From: Protopterus annectens
Taxonomy: Eukaryota > Chordata > Ceratodontiformes > Protopteridae
DNA length: 64,000 nt
NCBI RefSeq assembly: GCF_019279795.1
Contig: NC_056745.1
Coordinates: forward strand, 1,493,430,989 to 1,493,494,988
Reading direction: 5' to 3'
A program made the position numbers and the translations under genes. Positions 33,644-45,214 of the stretch are shown here, piece by piece. The notes under the pieces were generated by a model. That model was not told where the DNA came from and searched no databases. It saw nothing but the letters and a program-made list of their open reading frames with translations. The first letter of the stretch is position 1, and each line of letters starts with the position of its first letter.

Positions 33644-35610
33644 GTGCCTCCATCTCCAAATCTGGAGGAAACAAAGCACAACTCTACAGTAAACAGTCTC
33701 AATGACTTCCCTCTGCCATCACCAAGCACTTATCTTTTGGCAGCCCACTTAAGGGGAAAACTAGCACTTCATGCTCAAAATTGGCAGTTAATAATCCAGG
33801 ACAAGTGCGTACTAAACATAGTATCCCAGGGATACAGATTTAATTTCCATACCTTGCCAATTCCAAATGGTTGGCCAGATCTGCCACAAAACCAATGGGC
33901 AGAAGCACAGAAACAAGTTACGCCCCTCATGGATATGCGGACTATTCAGCCAGTACCAGAACAAGAAAAAGGGCAAGGGTTTTACTCAAGACTGTTCTTG
34001 GTACGCAGAAAAGACAATGCCTGGCGCCCAATACAGGATTTATCGATTTTGAACACATTCTTAGACATCCCAAACTTCAAAATGCTGACTTTGCAACAGC
34101 TTCTGCCCATGCTGGGCAAGAACGCTTGGCTAGTGACTCTAGACTTAAAAGGGGCATACCTGCATATCCCAATAAGGGAATCGTGAAGAAAGATACCTCC
34201 GCTTCAAGGCTGGTTTTATGCATTACCAATTCTCTGCACTGCCCTTTGGCTTATCTACTGTGCACAGGGTCTTTACAAAGTGCCTGGCACCAGTAATTAC
34301 ATTTTGCAGACAAAGAAGCATACAAATCTGTCCATACTTGGACGACTGTCTCATTCAAGCAGAAAACAAGAACATTCTTCTTCAACATCTGGCATTTGTA
34401 AAAAGGCTTCTAACATGCCTAGGGTACACAATAAATGAAAAGAAATCACAACTGGTACCCCCTTAAAAGATTACATTCCTGGGTGCAAGCTTGAATACAA
34501 CTGCCCAGACGGCTTACCTTACGCCAGGCAAACAAAGGCAACTGACTATTTACTTCAAACAGATGGCAAAAAAAAACCAGTTATCTGTGAGACAAATTCT
34601 GCAGGCTTTGGGGTTCATGGCATCCTGCATTCTACTAATTCCATATGCAAGACTGCATATGAGGAAACTACAGTGGTATCTAAAAAGTTTATGGAGTCAA
34701 CATTCTCACAGTCTGGAAACAATGATTCCTCTCATTCCCTGCCTACAACAGGAGTTTCTTTGGTGGGCAGAGACATGTCACCAGAACATGGGATGGTCTT
34801 TCACTCTACCCCCTGCCAACCACCAAACCCTAACTACAGATGCATCAGACTATGCTTGGGGGGCCCACCAGGCAGGGAGATACATTCAGAGCATATGGAG
34901 CCCAAAACAAATGCATCTGCATATCAACCAGAAAGAGATGTTAGCTGTTCAGAATGCCCTGACAGCCTTCAAGGACTTATTTCGTCCAGGACAGCTACTG
35001 ATAGACGGACAACACCATGATTATGTGGTACATAAACAAGCAGGGGGGTACACATTCCTACCCCCTTTGCAGACTAGCCATGGCATTGTGTGACACAGCC
35101 TTGACTTACCAAGTACATCTTCAAGCTCAATTCCTGCCAGGAAAACAAAATACTCTGGCAGATGACCTAAGCAGCAGTTTTATGGACCCTCATGAGTGGA
35201 AACTGGATCCACAAGTCTTCAACATGATAGAGAAATGGGGGAGCCCAGACATAGATCTGTTTGCTTCTCCCCAGAATTATCAACTGGACAAATTCTGCCA
35301 AGGACTTATCACAGACAAGTATGGAAAGTGGATGCCCTATCCTTTAGTTGGAAAAACCTATCAGTCTACGCCTTTCCTCCTCTGCCGCCCCTTCCCAAGG
35401 TCTTACTAAAGGTCAGACAGGAAAAAACAAAAATTATCCTAATTGCCCCAAACTGGCCTCGCCAGCACTGGTACCCAACTCTAAGGAATATGTCTCAACT
35501 CCCTCCTTGGTACTTGCCTCAAATACCTCATCTACTGTCGCAGCAGAACAATCAAATTTTGCACAATCTGCTCCAAACTCTGAACCTGGCAGCATGGCTG
35601 ATCATGTAAT
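33644..35610 (+). pseudogene. DIRS copy 3 reverse transcriptase - RNase H - methyltransferase-like polyprotein
   Basis: The RT opens in 33644-34186 (FYSRLFLVRRKDNAWRPIQD, TLDLKGAYLHIPI), ends in a TGA where copies 1, 2 and 4 have a Cys/Arg codon, and continues from 34218 with LPFGLSTVHRVFTK and CPYLDDCLIQ. It stops again at 34466, then runs 34491-35093 through TTDASDYAWGAH and HINQKEM. RNase H finishes in another frame with MWYINKQ and PGKQNTLADDLS (35017-35280). The MT-like part is IDLFASPQNYQLDKF and YAFPPLPPLPKVLLK in 35196-35609. Catalytic residues of RT and RNase H remain visible. About five lesions. Confidence 0.87.
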
Positions 35611-36653
35611 TATTCAAACAACACCTCTCAGTAAATCTGTGATGGATGTCATTTTGGAAGCCAGAAGGCCTAGTACTAGAAAATCTTATGCTGATAAATG
35701 GAAGAGATTCTGTGCCTGGAACCAAGCGTAAGGGACTGACATAGCAAAGCCAAATATTCCTCAGATTTTACAATACTTAACTGAGATGCTTGACAAGGGC
35801 CTATCTTTTTCATCAATAAAAATCCATGCCTCTGCCATCTCTGCTCATTACAACACAGAGACTCACATCTTTTCTCATCCTCTGCTAAGACAGTATCTTA
35901 GAGGTGCCAAAAATTTAAGGCCTCCCAGATCATCACCAGTTCCTGCATGGGACCTCAATTTTGTGTTGGAAAAGCTCACCCTGCCTCCATTTGAACCAGC
36001 AGCTACTGCAGATATAAAGTTTTTATCTTGGAAAACAGCTTTCCTTCTTGCAATTACTTCAGCAAGAAGGGTTTCAGAACTACAGGCCCTCATGGCTGTG
36101 GAGCCTTTTATTATATTTTAGCCAGACAGGGTGTCCCTAAGGACCAATCCTTCCTTCCTTTATGTCTAAGGTGGTATCCAGTGTGGCTCTTAACCAAACT
36201 ATTCACCTGCCAACTTTTTACCCAAATCTGCAGAACAAGGGGGAGCAGATTCTGCATTCCTTGGACGGACACAGACAACTAAGATTCTACTTAAACAGGA
36301 CCAAATCTGTAAGAAAGTCTGAGGAGCTACTGGTGGCATTTGCTGCAGGATCAGAGGGAAAGGCTATTTCAAAGCAGACTATTTCAAAGTGAATAAGCCA
36401 CTGCATTCGTTTCTGCTATTTGCATCATGGTAAACCGATGCCCAAGGGAATCAGGTCACATTCCACCAGGGCTGCATCTACCTCAACAGCTTTTCTCAGA
36501 GGGGTGCCAACCAAAGATATTCTAGAAGCTGCTGCTTGGAGCTCTGTTCATACTTTTACAAAGCATTATCATTTGCCTCTCTTCTCTAAATCCAGGGCAG
36601 GCTTTGCCACTGCAGTTCTGCAGGGCCTTATAGCCGCTCCTAATGCTATTTAG
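35590..36653 (+). pseudogene. DIRS copy 3 tyrosine recombinase
   Basis: Unlike copies 1 and 2 it has the full length without deletion: ILEARRPSTRKSYADKWKRF, SFSSIKIHASAISAHYN, HPLLRQYLRGAKNLRPP, SARRVSELQAL (catalytic Arg), HSTRAASTST (His and Arg) and HTFTKHYHLPLF (Tyr). It is broken by stops at 35731 (TAA), 36121 (TAG) and 36392 (TGA) and by one frame change near 36145 in a TTCC repeat. It is the best guide to the native YR layout of this family in the window. Confidence 0.9.
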
Positions 36654-36693
36654 TTCCAGCCGCCCATCCATAGCTTTGGGATTCTACCCAAAT

Positions 36694-36787
36694 GTAATGA
36701 CTGCAACAGTGAAACATGAAGAACATAGTACAGATGAGTACACTTACCATAAATGTAGATGTTAGAGTGTATTCACTGTTGCAGTCC
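36694..36787 (+). repeat. DIRS copy 3 internal complementary region (ICR)
   Basis: The left half (GTAATGACTGCAACAGTGAA...GAACAT) is complementary to the left terminus at 31584-31615. The right half (...AAATGTAGATGTTAGAGTG...) is complementary to the right terminus at 37096-37140. Both halves can be checked inside this one copy, which establishes the DIRS circle-junction structure. Confidence 0.88.
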
Positions 36788-36841
36788 GGGTTACCCACCC
36801 GCCATCCCCCTTTTTTCTAGAAATTCTCTTTCCTTCACTAT

Positions 36842-36845
<4 letters not shown>

Positions 36846-36903
<58 letters not shown>

Positions 36904-36908
36904 TTTTT
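36846..36908. repeat. (AT)n microsatellite and T tract
   Basis: About 40 bp of AT repeats then about 20 T, at the same place between ICR and right terminal repeat as the tract in copy 1. Confidence 0.95.
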
Positions 36909-36924
36909 GCTCCCCATTTGGGGG

Positions 36925-37155
36925 GCACCTGACATCTGGGGAAAGAAAAACTAAAGAAAATGGCGTCTGCTGCATGTTTTATACCCATGACGACTTGACG
37001 TCATGGAAGAGGAGACAGCAACCGACGCAGGACCCAAGACTTTGATATTCAGGCCGACTGAGGGCAACCTGCCAGCAGATTACCCAAAATGTAATGACTG
37101 CAACAGTGAATACACTCGAACATCTACATTTATGATAAGTGTACACAGCTGTACT
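36925..37155 (+). repeat. DIRS copy 3 right terminal repeat
   Basis: GGGCACCTGACATCTGGGG, GGCGTCTGCTG, TTTTATACCC, a CRE-like TGACGTCA, CAGCAACCGACGC, then CCCAAAATGTAATGACTGCA and the terminus GTACT at 37155. It is the inverted partner of 31584-31760. Confidence 0.88.
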
Positions 37156-37220
37156 TTTTCATTCTTAAGACAGTCTTTTCAGTGTGTAGAACTTTTTTTA
37201 TTTAAATTTTTAGCAAAGAT

Positions 37221-37335
37221 CATTCTTCAGATGTGATGTTAAACCAAGGCCCCTTCTGCCTGAGAATGATGGTAGCTCAGGTGGATTTAAAAAATTCCAT
37301 AGAAGTTATTGAAAAGAGTAAGGGGTCCTTTACCT
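37221..37335 (+). mobile_element. SINE body fragment (HE1/Deu-like)
   Basis: Carries ATGTGATGTTAAACCAAGGC, CTTCTGCCT, GCTCAGGTGGATTTAAAAAA, TTCCATAG and AGTAAGGGGTCCTTTACC, the same blocks in the same order as the SINE body at about 30000-30150 on the other strand. Only the body survives. It lies 65 bp beyond the DIRS copy 3 end. Confidence 0.65.
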
Positions 37336-37399
37336 AACACAACACAAAAAGCAATGTTTAAGTAACCCATATTTAATAAGCTAAATTTTATCTACCCTT

Positions 37400-37985
37400 C
37401 TGACACATTTCTTCTTATTCTTATGGATTCCATATATATCCTTTGTTTGTCATTAATACTAAGGGGAAAAAAACTCACACAACTTTTTTCCCCAGAGTTT
37501 CACCACTCTCTTACACTAAAAAAAAAAAAAAAAAACTTGTATCGTCTCTTCCTCCACCTAAGATAGACACTTCTTTTTATATGACATATAACTTATTACC
37601 ATTTCCATAGCAAATCCTGATTCCCTACTATCCTGGTAGGCCATTTTCCTTTCTTTTATGGCTTTAGTCACTTCTAGTAAATTTTCCCATGGATTCACTG
37701 AAAAATACCCCCAATTTTCACCTTATCACCCGGTCCCTTACTTTGTTTATTTAAAGTCATTCCCATTTCTTTTAAATATCCATTCAGACAAACCAGCACT
37801 TCCCTCATCTGTATTTTGTTATTAGCAACTGCAACCATGTAGTATGTGTATGTGAAAACTACAAGTATCACCAGCTCCTTTTGCATCACATGTCTAGTGT
37901 CTTTTGTTTTATAAGCCACTTCACTCTGTCATTCATCACCATTATAGACACATGGGACATTGTTGTCTTATGCCATAATGCATGG

Positions 37986-38030
<45 letters not shown>

Positions 38031-39055
38031 TCTCACACCAGTTCACTAACACTCTTACTCTATTATTCTGATATGCTGACATATACATTTTCCTTATTGT
38101 GTGACCTATTCCATATTTTTCCTTAACATCCTACAAACCATCATGTCCTACTATATCAAATGCCTTGTTAGTACCACCTACCGCATGTTTCACATTCTCC
38201 CTTCTAACTTCATCCACAATTTCTCTCACAGTCAGAAACGAATCTTGACATCTCTTCCCTTTTATACCTTGTGTGCTTTCTTCCATAATATCCCACATCC
38301 TTTTTCATTTTCCTCTATTATTCCCATATAAATTTGCAATCCCATGTTATTTAGCAGGATGGGTCTCCAATGTTATGTCATTTTCTCATCTTTTTTTCTA
38401 CGTAAATGTTAATATCCCGCCACATAACTCTTCATAAACCCATCTTCAACATGCCAGTCCAATCATTTTTTGTACATTCTATACTCTACCATCTAGGTGT
38501 GATACTAAATCAACATTTACTTTCCAAGTGCTTCATCCAACTCAGCAGTAGTCATTTCTTTCATATTCTTCCTTCTCTCATTCTGGAAATGTCTTCCTTT
38601 CCATCTCTCTCTGTCATTTCCATATGCTGCACTACCATATTTATAATGTGTTTTTATGTTCTTCTTACCGCTGCTTTTACATTTTTTTTTCATTCTATCA
38701 TTGTACTAATACCGCTCTTTACTGTTTTACCCAAATATGCAGATAACTCCTCCATTCTCCTTTGTAAATAAGGCATTATTTTTTCTCAGTTTCTTTTATA
38801 TTTCTTTTTTCATATTGTAATATTTTCTTGTATTCATCTCTAAATTCACTGCTACATTTCTTTAAAATTTCCCAAATTTCACTTTCTCTTCCTTTTCTAC
38901 ATTGTTTATTCTTTTTATTGTCTTTCCTATTTTAACTCCATTTCTTCCATCACCTCCATCCATATTGCAGAATGGTTTGAAAAATGTCAGAACTGTCATT
39001 AACTGCTAAGCCAAGCTTTCCAGTCATATAAAACAATACACTTCAGATCCAGGTG
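37400..39055 (-). mobile_element. LINE of a second type (RT fragment), antisense to plexin
   Basis: On the minus strand, from about 39050 down, fragments read as the pre-RT region, CQDSFLTVREIVDEVRREN near 38210-38270, TNKAFDIVGHDGL near 38150 (first catalytic Asp), a GIRQQCPM box near 37960, and 37695-37919 with YYMVAVANNKIQMREVLVCL and GYLKEMGMTLNKQ, the region after the catalytic YADD box. The box itself is altered to TYYM. GIRQ-CP marks a clade different from the VPQGS LINEs in this window (RTE-like is a guess). A 41-bp poly-T interrupts it. Confidence 0.7.
37987..38027. repeat. Poly-T run, 41 bp
   Basis: Uninterrupted T, within the antisense LINE RT region between the AFD and GIRQ-CP motifs. 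Confidence 0.98.
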
Positions 39056-39066
39056 CCCTATTCTGA

Positions 39067-39176
39067 GTTCCACACAGCGAATGTACCATGTCTTATCACT
39101 TCCTGTATTTTTTGTTTCCATGTTCCACACAGCGAATGTACCATGTCTTATCACTTCCTGTATTTTTTGTTACTTT
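39067..39176. repeat. 55-bp tandem duplication
   Basis: GTTCCACACAGCGAATGTAC and the following bases occur at 39067 and again at 39122, nearly identical for about 50 bp. Confidence 0.92.
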
Positions 39177-39285
39177 GTTACAGCTTTCAATTTCTTCTTG
39201 CGTCATAAAGTCTCCTGCAATTATTGCTTTCATGTTGGTCTAAAATGTGATGAAACAGCTTCTCTCTTCCCTTGCTAGTCGCCTC

Positions 39286-39972
39286 AGTCCCCGTCAATAA
39301 ACACATCACACCAAATGACATCTGACCAAGTCCCCGTCAATAAACACATCACACCGAATGACATCTGACCAAGTCCCCGTCAATAAACACATCACACCGA
39401 ATGACATCTGACCAAGTCCCCGTCAATAAACACATCACACCGAATGACATCTGACCAAGTCCCCGTCAGTAAACACATCACACCGAATGACATCTGACCA
39501 AGTCCCCGTCAATAAACACATCACACCGAATGACATCTGACCAAGTCCCCATCAATAAACACATCACACCGAATGACATCTGACCAAGTCCCCGTCAATA
39601 AACACATCACACCGAATGACATCTGACCAAGTCCCCGTCAATAAACACATCACACCGAATTACATCTGACCAAGTCCCCGTCAATAAACACATCACACCG
39701 AATGACATCTGACCAAGTCCCCGTCAATAAACACATCACACCGAATGACATCTGACCAAGTCCCCGTCAATAAACACATCACACCGAATGACATCTGACC
39801 AAGTCCCCGTCAATAAACACATCACACCGAATGACATCTGACCAAGTCCCCGTCAATAAACACATCACAATCAATGACATCTGACCAAGTCCCCGTCAAT
39901 AAACACATCACACTGAATGACATCTGACCAAGTCCCCGTCAATAAACACATCACACCAAATGACATCTGACC
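39286..39972. repeat. 43-bp tandem array, 16 units
   Basis: The unit begins AGTCCCCGTCAATAAACACA and ends TGACATCTGACCA; 687 bp equals 16 units of 43. Units differ by only a few point changes (for example CAATAAA/CAGTAAA, CACCGAATG/CACTGAATG). There are no unique spacers, so it is not CRISPR-like. It sits in the plexin intron just upstream, on the minus strand, of a LINE fragment. Confidence 0.97.
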
Positions 39973-40382
39973 TTTATTAAAACTTCCAGAACATAGCTTT
40001 GATCAGCAACATTTTATTAATTACAACTGGACATAATATAGTTGATTCTAAACACAACATAAACATCCTTGTAATGTTAATCAGGACAGTGTAGCTACTT
40101 ATTCCGCCCCAGTAAGCAGCGTCCTTACCTCTGCTCGCTTACTTTACTTATGAAGCAGCGTCCAAGACTCACTTCATATCCCATTTAATGAATTACCCAT
40201 CTAACCAAATAACTCCGGACAACATGACCTTACTCATCCTGACCCAGTAAGCAGCGACCTTTCCTCCACCTGCTTATCTATTCAGCAAACCTCCTCCAGC
40301 TGTTCGTTTTCCTTTCCCCTCAGATCCTTGAAATGAACATCCAGACATCAGAGGGGGAAAAGAAGAGGGCAAGCCTGACCCT
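39973..40382. other. Intronic G-poor DNA
   Basis: No gene. CCCAGTAAGCAGCG occurs at about 40109 and 40245, and TGAAGCAGCGTCC between them, hinting at a decayed local repeat. Confidence 0.4.
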
Positions 40383-40492
40383 CTTCTCCACCCACCAGCC
40401 TAACCAGGCTGTTCCCCCCCTTTACCACAACTTCCATCTTCTCCACCCACCAGCCTAACCAGGCTGTTCCCCCCCTTTACCACAACTTCCAT
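40383..40492. repeat. 55-bp tandem duplication
   Basis: Two perfect copies of a unit starting CTTCTCCACCCACCAGCCTA, at 40383 and 40438, including a CCCCCCC run. Confidence 0.95.
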
Positions 40493-43140
40493 CCTAAGGC
40501 CAAACATCATTGTGTGTACCCCTTTTTTTAAACTCTGGTCATTAATACCAGCCACCATCTGCAAAGAAACGCAACAAACCATACCTTTCTTAAGCCTCCC
40601 TCATAGACACAGTACCCAGACCTGTACTATCCCCTAGAAAACCAGCATACTTACAATACCAGAAACCCCACTATCCCAAATCAGTGTAAATTCAGCTGTG
40701 CCTCAAAGGGCCTGGTAAAGTAATATTACTCTCAACCCCACTGTATCACACCAAAACAACCACAGCGACAAAATTCATTACCTTCCACCTCAGTTTCTTT
40801 CAAGGCTTTACTCACTGTAAGTGTGCCCTCTACAACCTTATTGCACACCACTCTTGACAACCAAAACATCTCCTGCAACCAGTGTATTCAAAGCATCAGG
40901 AAAAGCCACCCCGACATTTTCATCACCTGACAGCTCCACTTCCTTCTAGCCCCAACTGCTTACATTTGTAAAAGAAAGAACACTGTAAATTCACGGCACT
41001 CACCCCAAACTTTAACAACATTAAACATGTCAAAAAGCACCCTTTCTCTCGAACTGCCCCACATTAACCTGCCCCATCTCCCTTACCTCACGCCAACCCC
41101 ACCTTAGTTGCATACATTTCACAGCCAAAACAAAAACATACAACAAAATCAGTAATCCATATCATGCATCAAAAGTGAGTGACACCAACTGAAAATGTTA
41201 CAAATAATCACTGTAGAAAGATACGTTAAATATAAATATATCTTACCTGACCTGCGCCACCTATTGATTTCCATATGAAACAGTCTGCTGAACATTTATG
41301 TGACCAACCCTGCAAAACTAACCCGACAGATCCCCACCAAGTGTGATAAGAGCTGTTCGCACACAGTTGCCATATATAGTAGCAGAAAACAAATGTTATG
41401 TACTGTCTTGCAATTTAATCTACCAATGCAGTCTGTATGGCAGCCAGTTATGTACACAATAGTGGCCCCAATTCCCCAAACTAAACTGAATAACATGAAA
41501 CATCCACATAGCAACAGCCCTCATAACCATGAAGAATCCCCTCTTCCATAATCAACAGAATACATATAACCCTAAATTAATTCCCTACTACCCCATAACT
41601 GCTTCTCCCTCCCATTTCCCTTGCTTCTCTTCCTACAAGGCCGCCCCAATGATCCAACCTATTGGTTGATAGTACCAAAGTCACACAGCACACGCCAACA
41701 AAGACCACTTCCTTAACAGCTAATCCCTTCCTATAAAACACGTGTTGGCCATCAGAGGCAACCAGCAGCCTAAACTAAACAATTAAGATCCTTCCATTGA
41801 ACTCCCTTCGTACTTCTGTCTTGCCAGCCTGCAAACTGAAAATCCTTACAATACCTGCTGCATCCTACTCAATAAACCCACGCAAACCAATAAAACCATG
41901 TGGTATACAGGACTGAAGAGCTACAAACATTCATAACCCTTCCTCGTCCTTAGCTTACTGCAGCTGTGCTAACAATAAGATGCCCCAAATTCATGTTACA
42001 ATAATTCCGTCCTTTGTAACCACCCCAATTCCCCTTGAAAAACACCAATCCTACTTCACCCTGCCTATAAATCAACTTGAATCACCATTCAGCACCTTGC
42101 CACAAATCTGACATGTCAAATTAAGTACTTACCGAATTAGGCTTAGCAACCATGACCTTTCAAGAGCACTTATATACTCCACCAACTGATGATGATCTGC
42201 TCTTCCCATCTGCAAAATAAGACAAAAGTAATAGCTGTGCACATTAACTCCTTCCCAGTAAATGCTGCTAGATGCCACCTTAGTCATGCATTTCACCTCT
42301 TTTTCCTAAAGACTCCCCAAAATATAGCCATGACCAGTTAATGATGAAGTGGGAAATGCCGGAATTAATGCACAGCTCATATTGTGACATTAAGAATTAC
42401 ATAGCTAACTCCTTTTACTTCATAAAAAAGATTGTTATATGTAAACCAGCATATTTTAAACACCCCGTAACCCAACCATTGAAGTTGACAGCAACTATTA
42501 GGACGTGTTCCACCATTTGTTCCATCCCATTAGGACTAAAACAACTATCCAAACATTTAGAATTGACAAACTTTTTTTCTAGTTTTATTTTGTCCAGATT
42601 CACTACCCTATGTATAAAGTTAATGCTAAAAATAGTGGGAATCTATTTGACATGTAAGATTTGTCTAATATATACCATATTAAGGACACCTTGACTTAAA
42701 ACAAACACTGTCAGTAATTGTAGTTTGACTGCCATGTTTAAAGCCTAGTCAAGCTACCATTCAACCTGGGTACAGATAATTCAAGGGCATTTCTTCTATA
42801 TAAAACCATGCACCTCCCTACCTCCTGTCATCAAATCTGACATCTGATACAACAACCCCTACAACATGTACCTGCCTAAATATCATGGCAACTTACAGAG
42901 ACTCCAAAGATTCCTATACAAGAAATTTACTGATCTAAAATTGCAAGAGTAGTGAGGTAAACTAAAAGTCACTTTCCTACACTTTGTGCCACAATTCTTC
43001 CTTGTAGTGATCTGTGAGTAGCTTTCCACTCTATTAATGACCCTACCCTGCTTAATCTCCTTCACCTGTGGAACATCAGAATCATGACAGCTTACACCTG
43101 ACGTAGCAAATGGTAGAGTCAAAGACTAGCTCAGATGCAA
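40493..43140. other. Intronic G-poor, C/A-rich DNA, nothing recognised
   Basis: Long plus-strand bias against G. No protein family or RNA gene found; short frames have no similarity I recognise. Confidence 0.45.
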
Positions 43141-43144
43141 TGCC

Positions 43145-44762
43145 AACATTTATTTATTATTTATTTATTTACATTTGTTTACCGAGAACTGGACGGAGGT
43201 CCTTTTTCAGCGGATGCCCAAGGAGAAAAGCCCCACATCATGTACATGATAAATAGAGATACAAAGCTGCAGCAATAGTAAACAACATTACAGGTTGTTG
43301 GCTTTAATACAATAACAAGATATTGATCATCAACAGTATATACAGAAAATGTTGCAAGTTAAGATAGTTTCTTGTCATTTGTAATATTAATAACAAAGCT
43401 GTCAGACAAGATGTTAAAGTATGTAAAGACAACTAGCTATTTCTGACTGTGATTAGTAGTGGCGATGGTATAGTTGGGTTAAGAGTCTAGGTGTGGGGGG
43501 GGTAAGGGGGGGTTGTTATTCTGGATTAGAACAAGGACAAAGCCAGTGCAAATTTAAGTGGAATTTGAGCGCAGTCTTGAAAAGGCTGCTGGAAGGTAGA
43601 GTAGCTATAGAGGGTGGATGATTGTTCCAAAGTTTAGATATGGTACATGAAAGTATGGCTTCTCCTGCTGTGTGTTTGGGTTTGATAAGTGAGTTGATTT
43701 TTGTTGCTTGATCTTAGGGGCCTAGTGGGGTGATAGGGTTGGAGAAGGGTTTGAAGGGAAGGGATGTTATGGGGGTGGTTAATAAGTTTATGAGAGAGGG
43801 TGAGTTGAGTAAAGTAAAGGAGTTGTGGGAGTTCTAGCCAGTTTAGTTCTTTAAGGGAGATAACGGCGGTTCCAGTGGCAAATTTAGCAATTTTGTTGCA
43901 ACAGGCATCCAGCTTGTATAGGTCTGTCTGCCTAAGGTTGGTAAGTATGGGGGATGCATAAAGTAGGTTGGAGATTAGCTGGGAATTGGCTATGGAGATT
44001 CTAGCCACCTTGGTTAGGAATTGGCGGCTTTGATATAATGCACCAAGTTTCTTGTGAACTTTTTTTATTGTGAGAGATATGTGGGTGTCAAATCTAAGTT
44101 TGTTGTCTATTTCCAAACCAAGTAATTTTGTGTGTTCTGATGGAGAGATGATGGTATTGTCTTTGGCGAGAATGTTGAAGTGTGGGGTGTTTTGGGTGGC
44201 TTTGGAAGGTTGGAACAGGAGAAGTTTTGTCTTACTTGGGTTGAGTAGGAGCTGAGCATTGGATAGCCAGCTTTCTACAGAAGAGAATGATTCCTGTGTG
44301 ATTTGTTGTAGTTCTAGTAGAATGGGGGCAGAGCAGATGAGAGTGGAGTCATATGCGTACTGTATAAGAGATGTTTGTGTGGTGGCAGTATGTAGGTTGT
44401 CAGTGAAAAGTGAGAATAGCAGAGGGCCAAGGATAGACCCTTGGGGAACTCCGAGTAACTGGGAGGTGAGGTGAGGTGATGTGTTATTGTCCCAGATTAC
44501 TGATTGCTGCGTCCATGTCAATAGCTGTGGAACCAGTTGCAGGCTGGTTGTGAGAAGGAGAGGTTGGGGAGAGTAGAGAGTAGTAGCTCATGAGATACCA
44601 CGTCAAAGGCCTTTGAGAGATCTAGAAATACGGCAGTAGAGAAGAGGCCATCGTTTTTGGAATGAAGTATAGTGTTGGTGAAAGAGAGCAGAGTGGAGGT
44701 AGTGCTGTGATATGGCCTGAAACCATGTTGGGTTTTGGAGAGGAGATCATTAAGTGATTTAA
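43145..44762 (-). mobile_element. L2-like LINE, 5'-truncated, antisense to plexin
   Basis: The minus frame 43634-44521 encodes 295 residues of RT palm/thumb and C-terminus: LLGVPQGSILGPLLFSLFTD, YAYDST (the catalytic YADD box with one Asp changed to Tyr), WLSNAQLLLNPSKTKLLLF, HTKLLGLEIDNKLRF and a long C-terminal tail. Upstream, to about 44760, the RT continues in other frames with GFRPYHST and FLDLSKAFD. The 3' end (43145-43170) is a TTTA-type repeat, normal for L2-like LINEs. Sequence ends abruptly at an inverted-repeat element near 44760. Confidence 0.88.
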
Positions 44763-45214
44763 ACTATTAAGGTAATTTAAGAACAACCTAGACAGGTATT
44801 ATGGGTACAAATGTTTTGGTATATTGGCATGCTAGAAGGGCATAAGTAGAATTGGGGCAAGACCCAAAGAGGGAGATGTTTAACTACTGCTATACAAGCT
44901 TAGAATGAGAGGTATGACCTATCTGCCCAGTCAAGTGGCTTCATCCCCCCATTTTTAACCTCTCGGATGCCCAAAATGGCAAGCCCACATTAGGTACTAC
45001 CTCATGACCCTCCACCATGTGATAAGATAATTCCGTCAATTCTGCGACCTCTGGGCAGTAGCAGTGTCCCAATGTGGAAAGTGCATATGAGCCAAACCTA
45101 CATACAAAATTATTACGCATAAGCATTAATGCCCTTCTAGCGTGCCAATATAATAAAACACTTGTACTTATAATACCTGTCTAGGTTGTTTTTAAATTAC
45201 CTTAAACTATCACT
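44760..45214. mobile_element. MITE-like element with about 80-bp inverted repeats
   Basis: The left arm (about 44765-44843) and right arm (about 45129-45210, reversed) share TTAAGGTAATTTAA, AACAACCTAGACAGGTATTA, TATATTGGCA and GCTAGAAGGGCAT. The arms flank about 285 bp without coding capacity. Superfamily unknown; no clear target duplication was seen. Confidence 0.7.

Larger units (their letters stand above)
31584..37155 (+). mobile_element. DIRS-type YR retrotransposon, copy 3 (structurally complete)
   Basis: 5572 bp with all structural parts: left terminal repeat from ATGTTCTTCGTG (31584), TATA box, Gag, RT/RNase H/MT-like, tyrosine recombinase, ICR (36694-36787), AT/T tract, and right terminal repeat ending GTACT at 37155. 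The ICR contains the reverse complement of both termini. All three genes have stops or shifts. It lies in sense orientation inside the 24.6-kb plexin intron. Confidence 0.94.

Noticed and set aside
38101..38771. Plus-strand hydrophobic frames rich in Phe/Ser/His
   Set aside because: They arise from T/C-rich DNA; the minus strand carries a recognisable LINE RT.
39286..39972. Regularly spaced repeats considered as a CRISPR array
   Set aside because: Units are directly adjacent with no unique spacers, there are no cas genes, and the context is a vertebrate intron; it is a tandem repeat.
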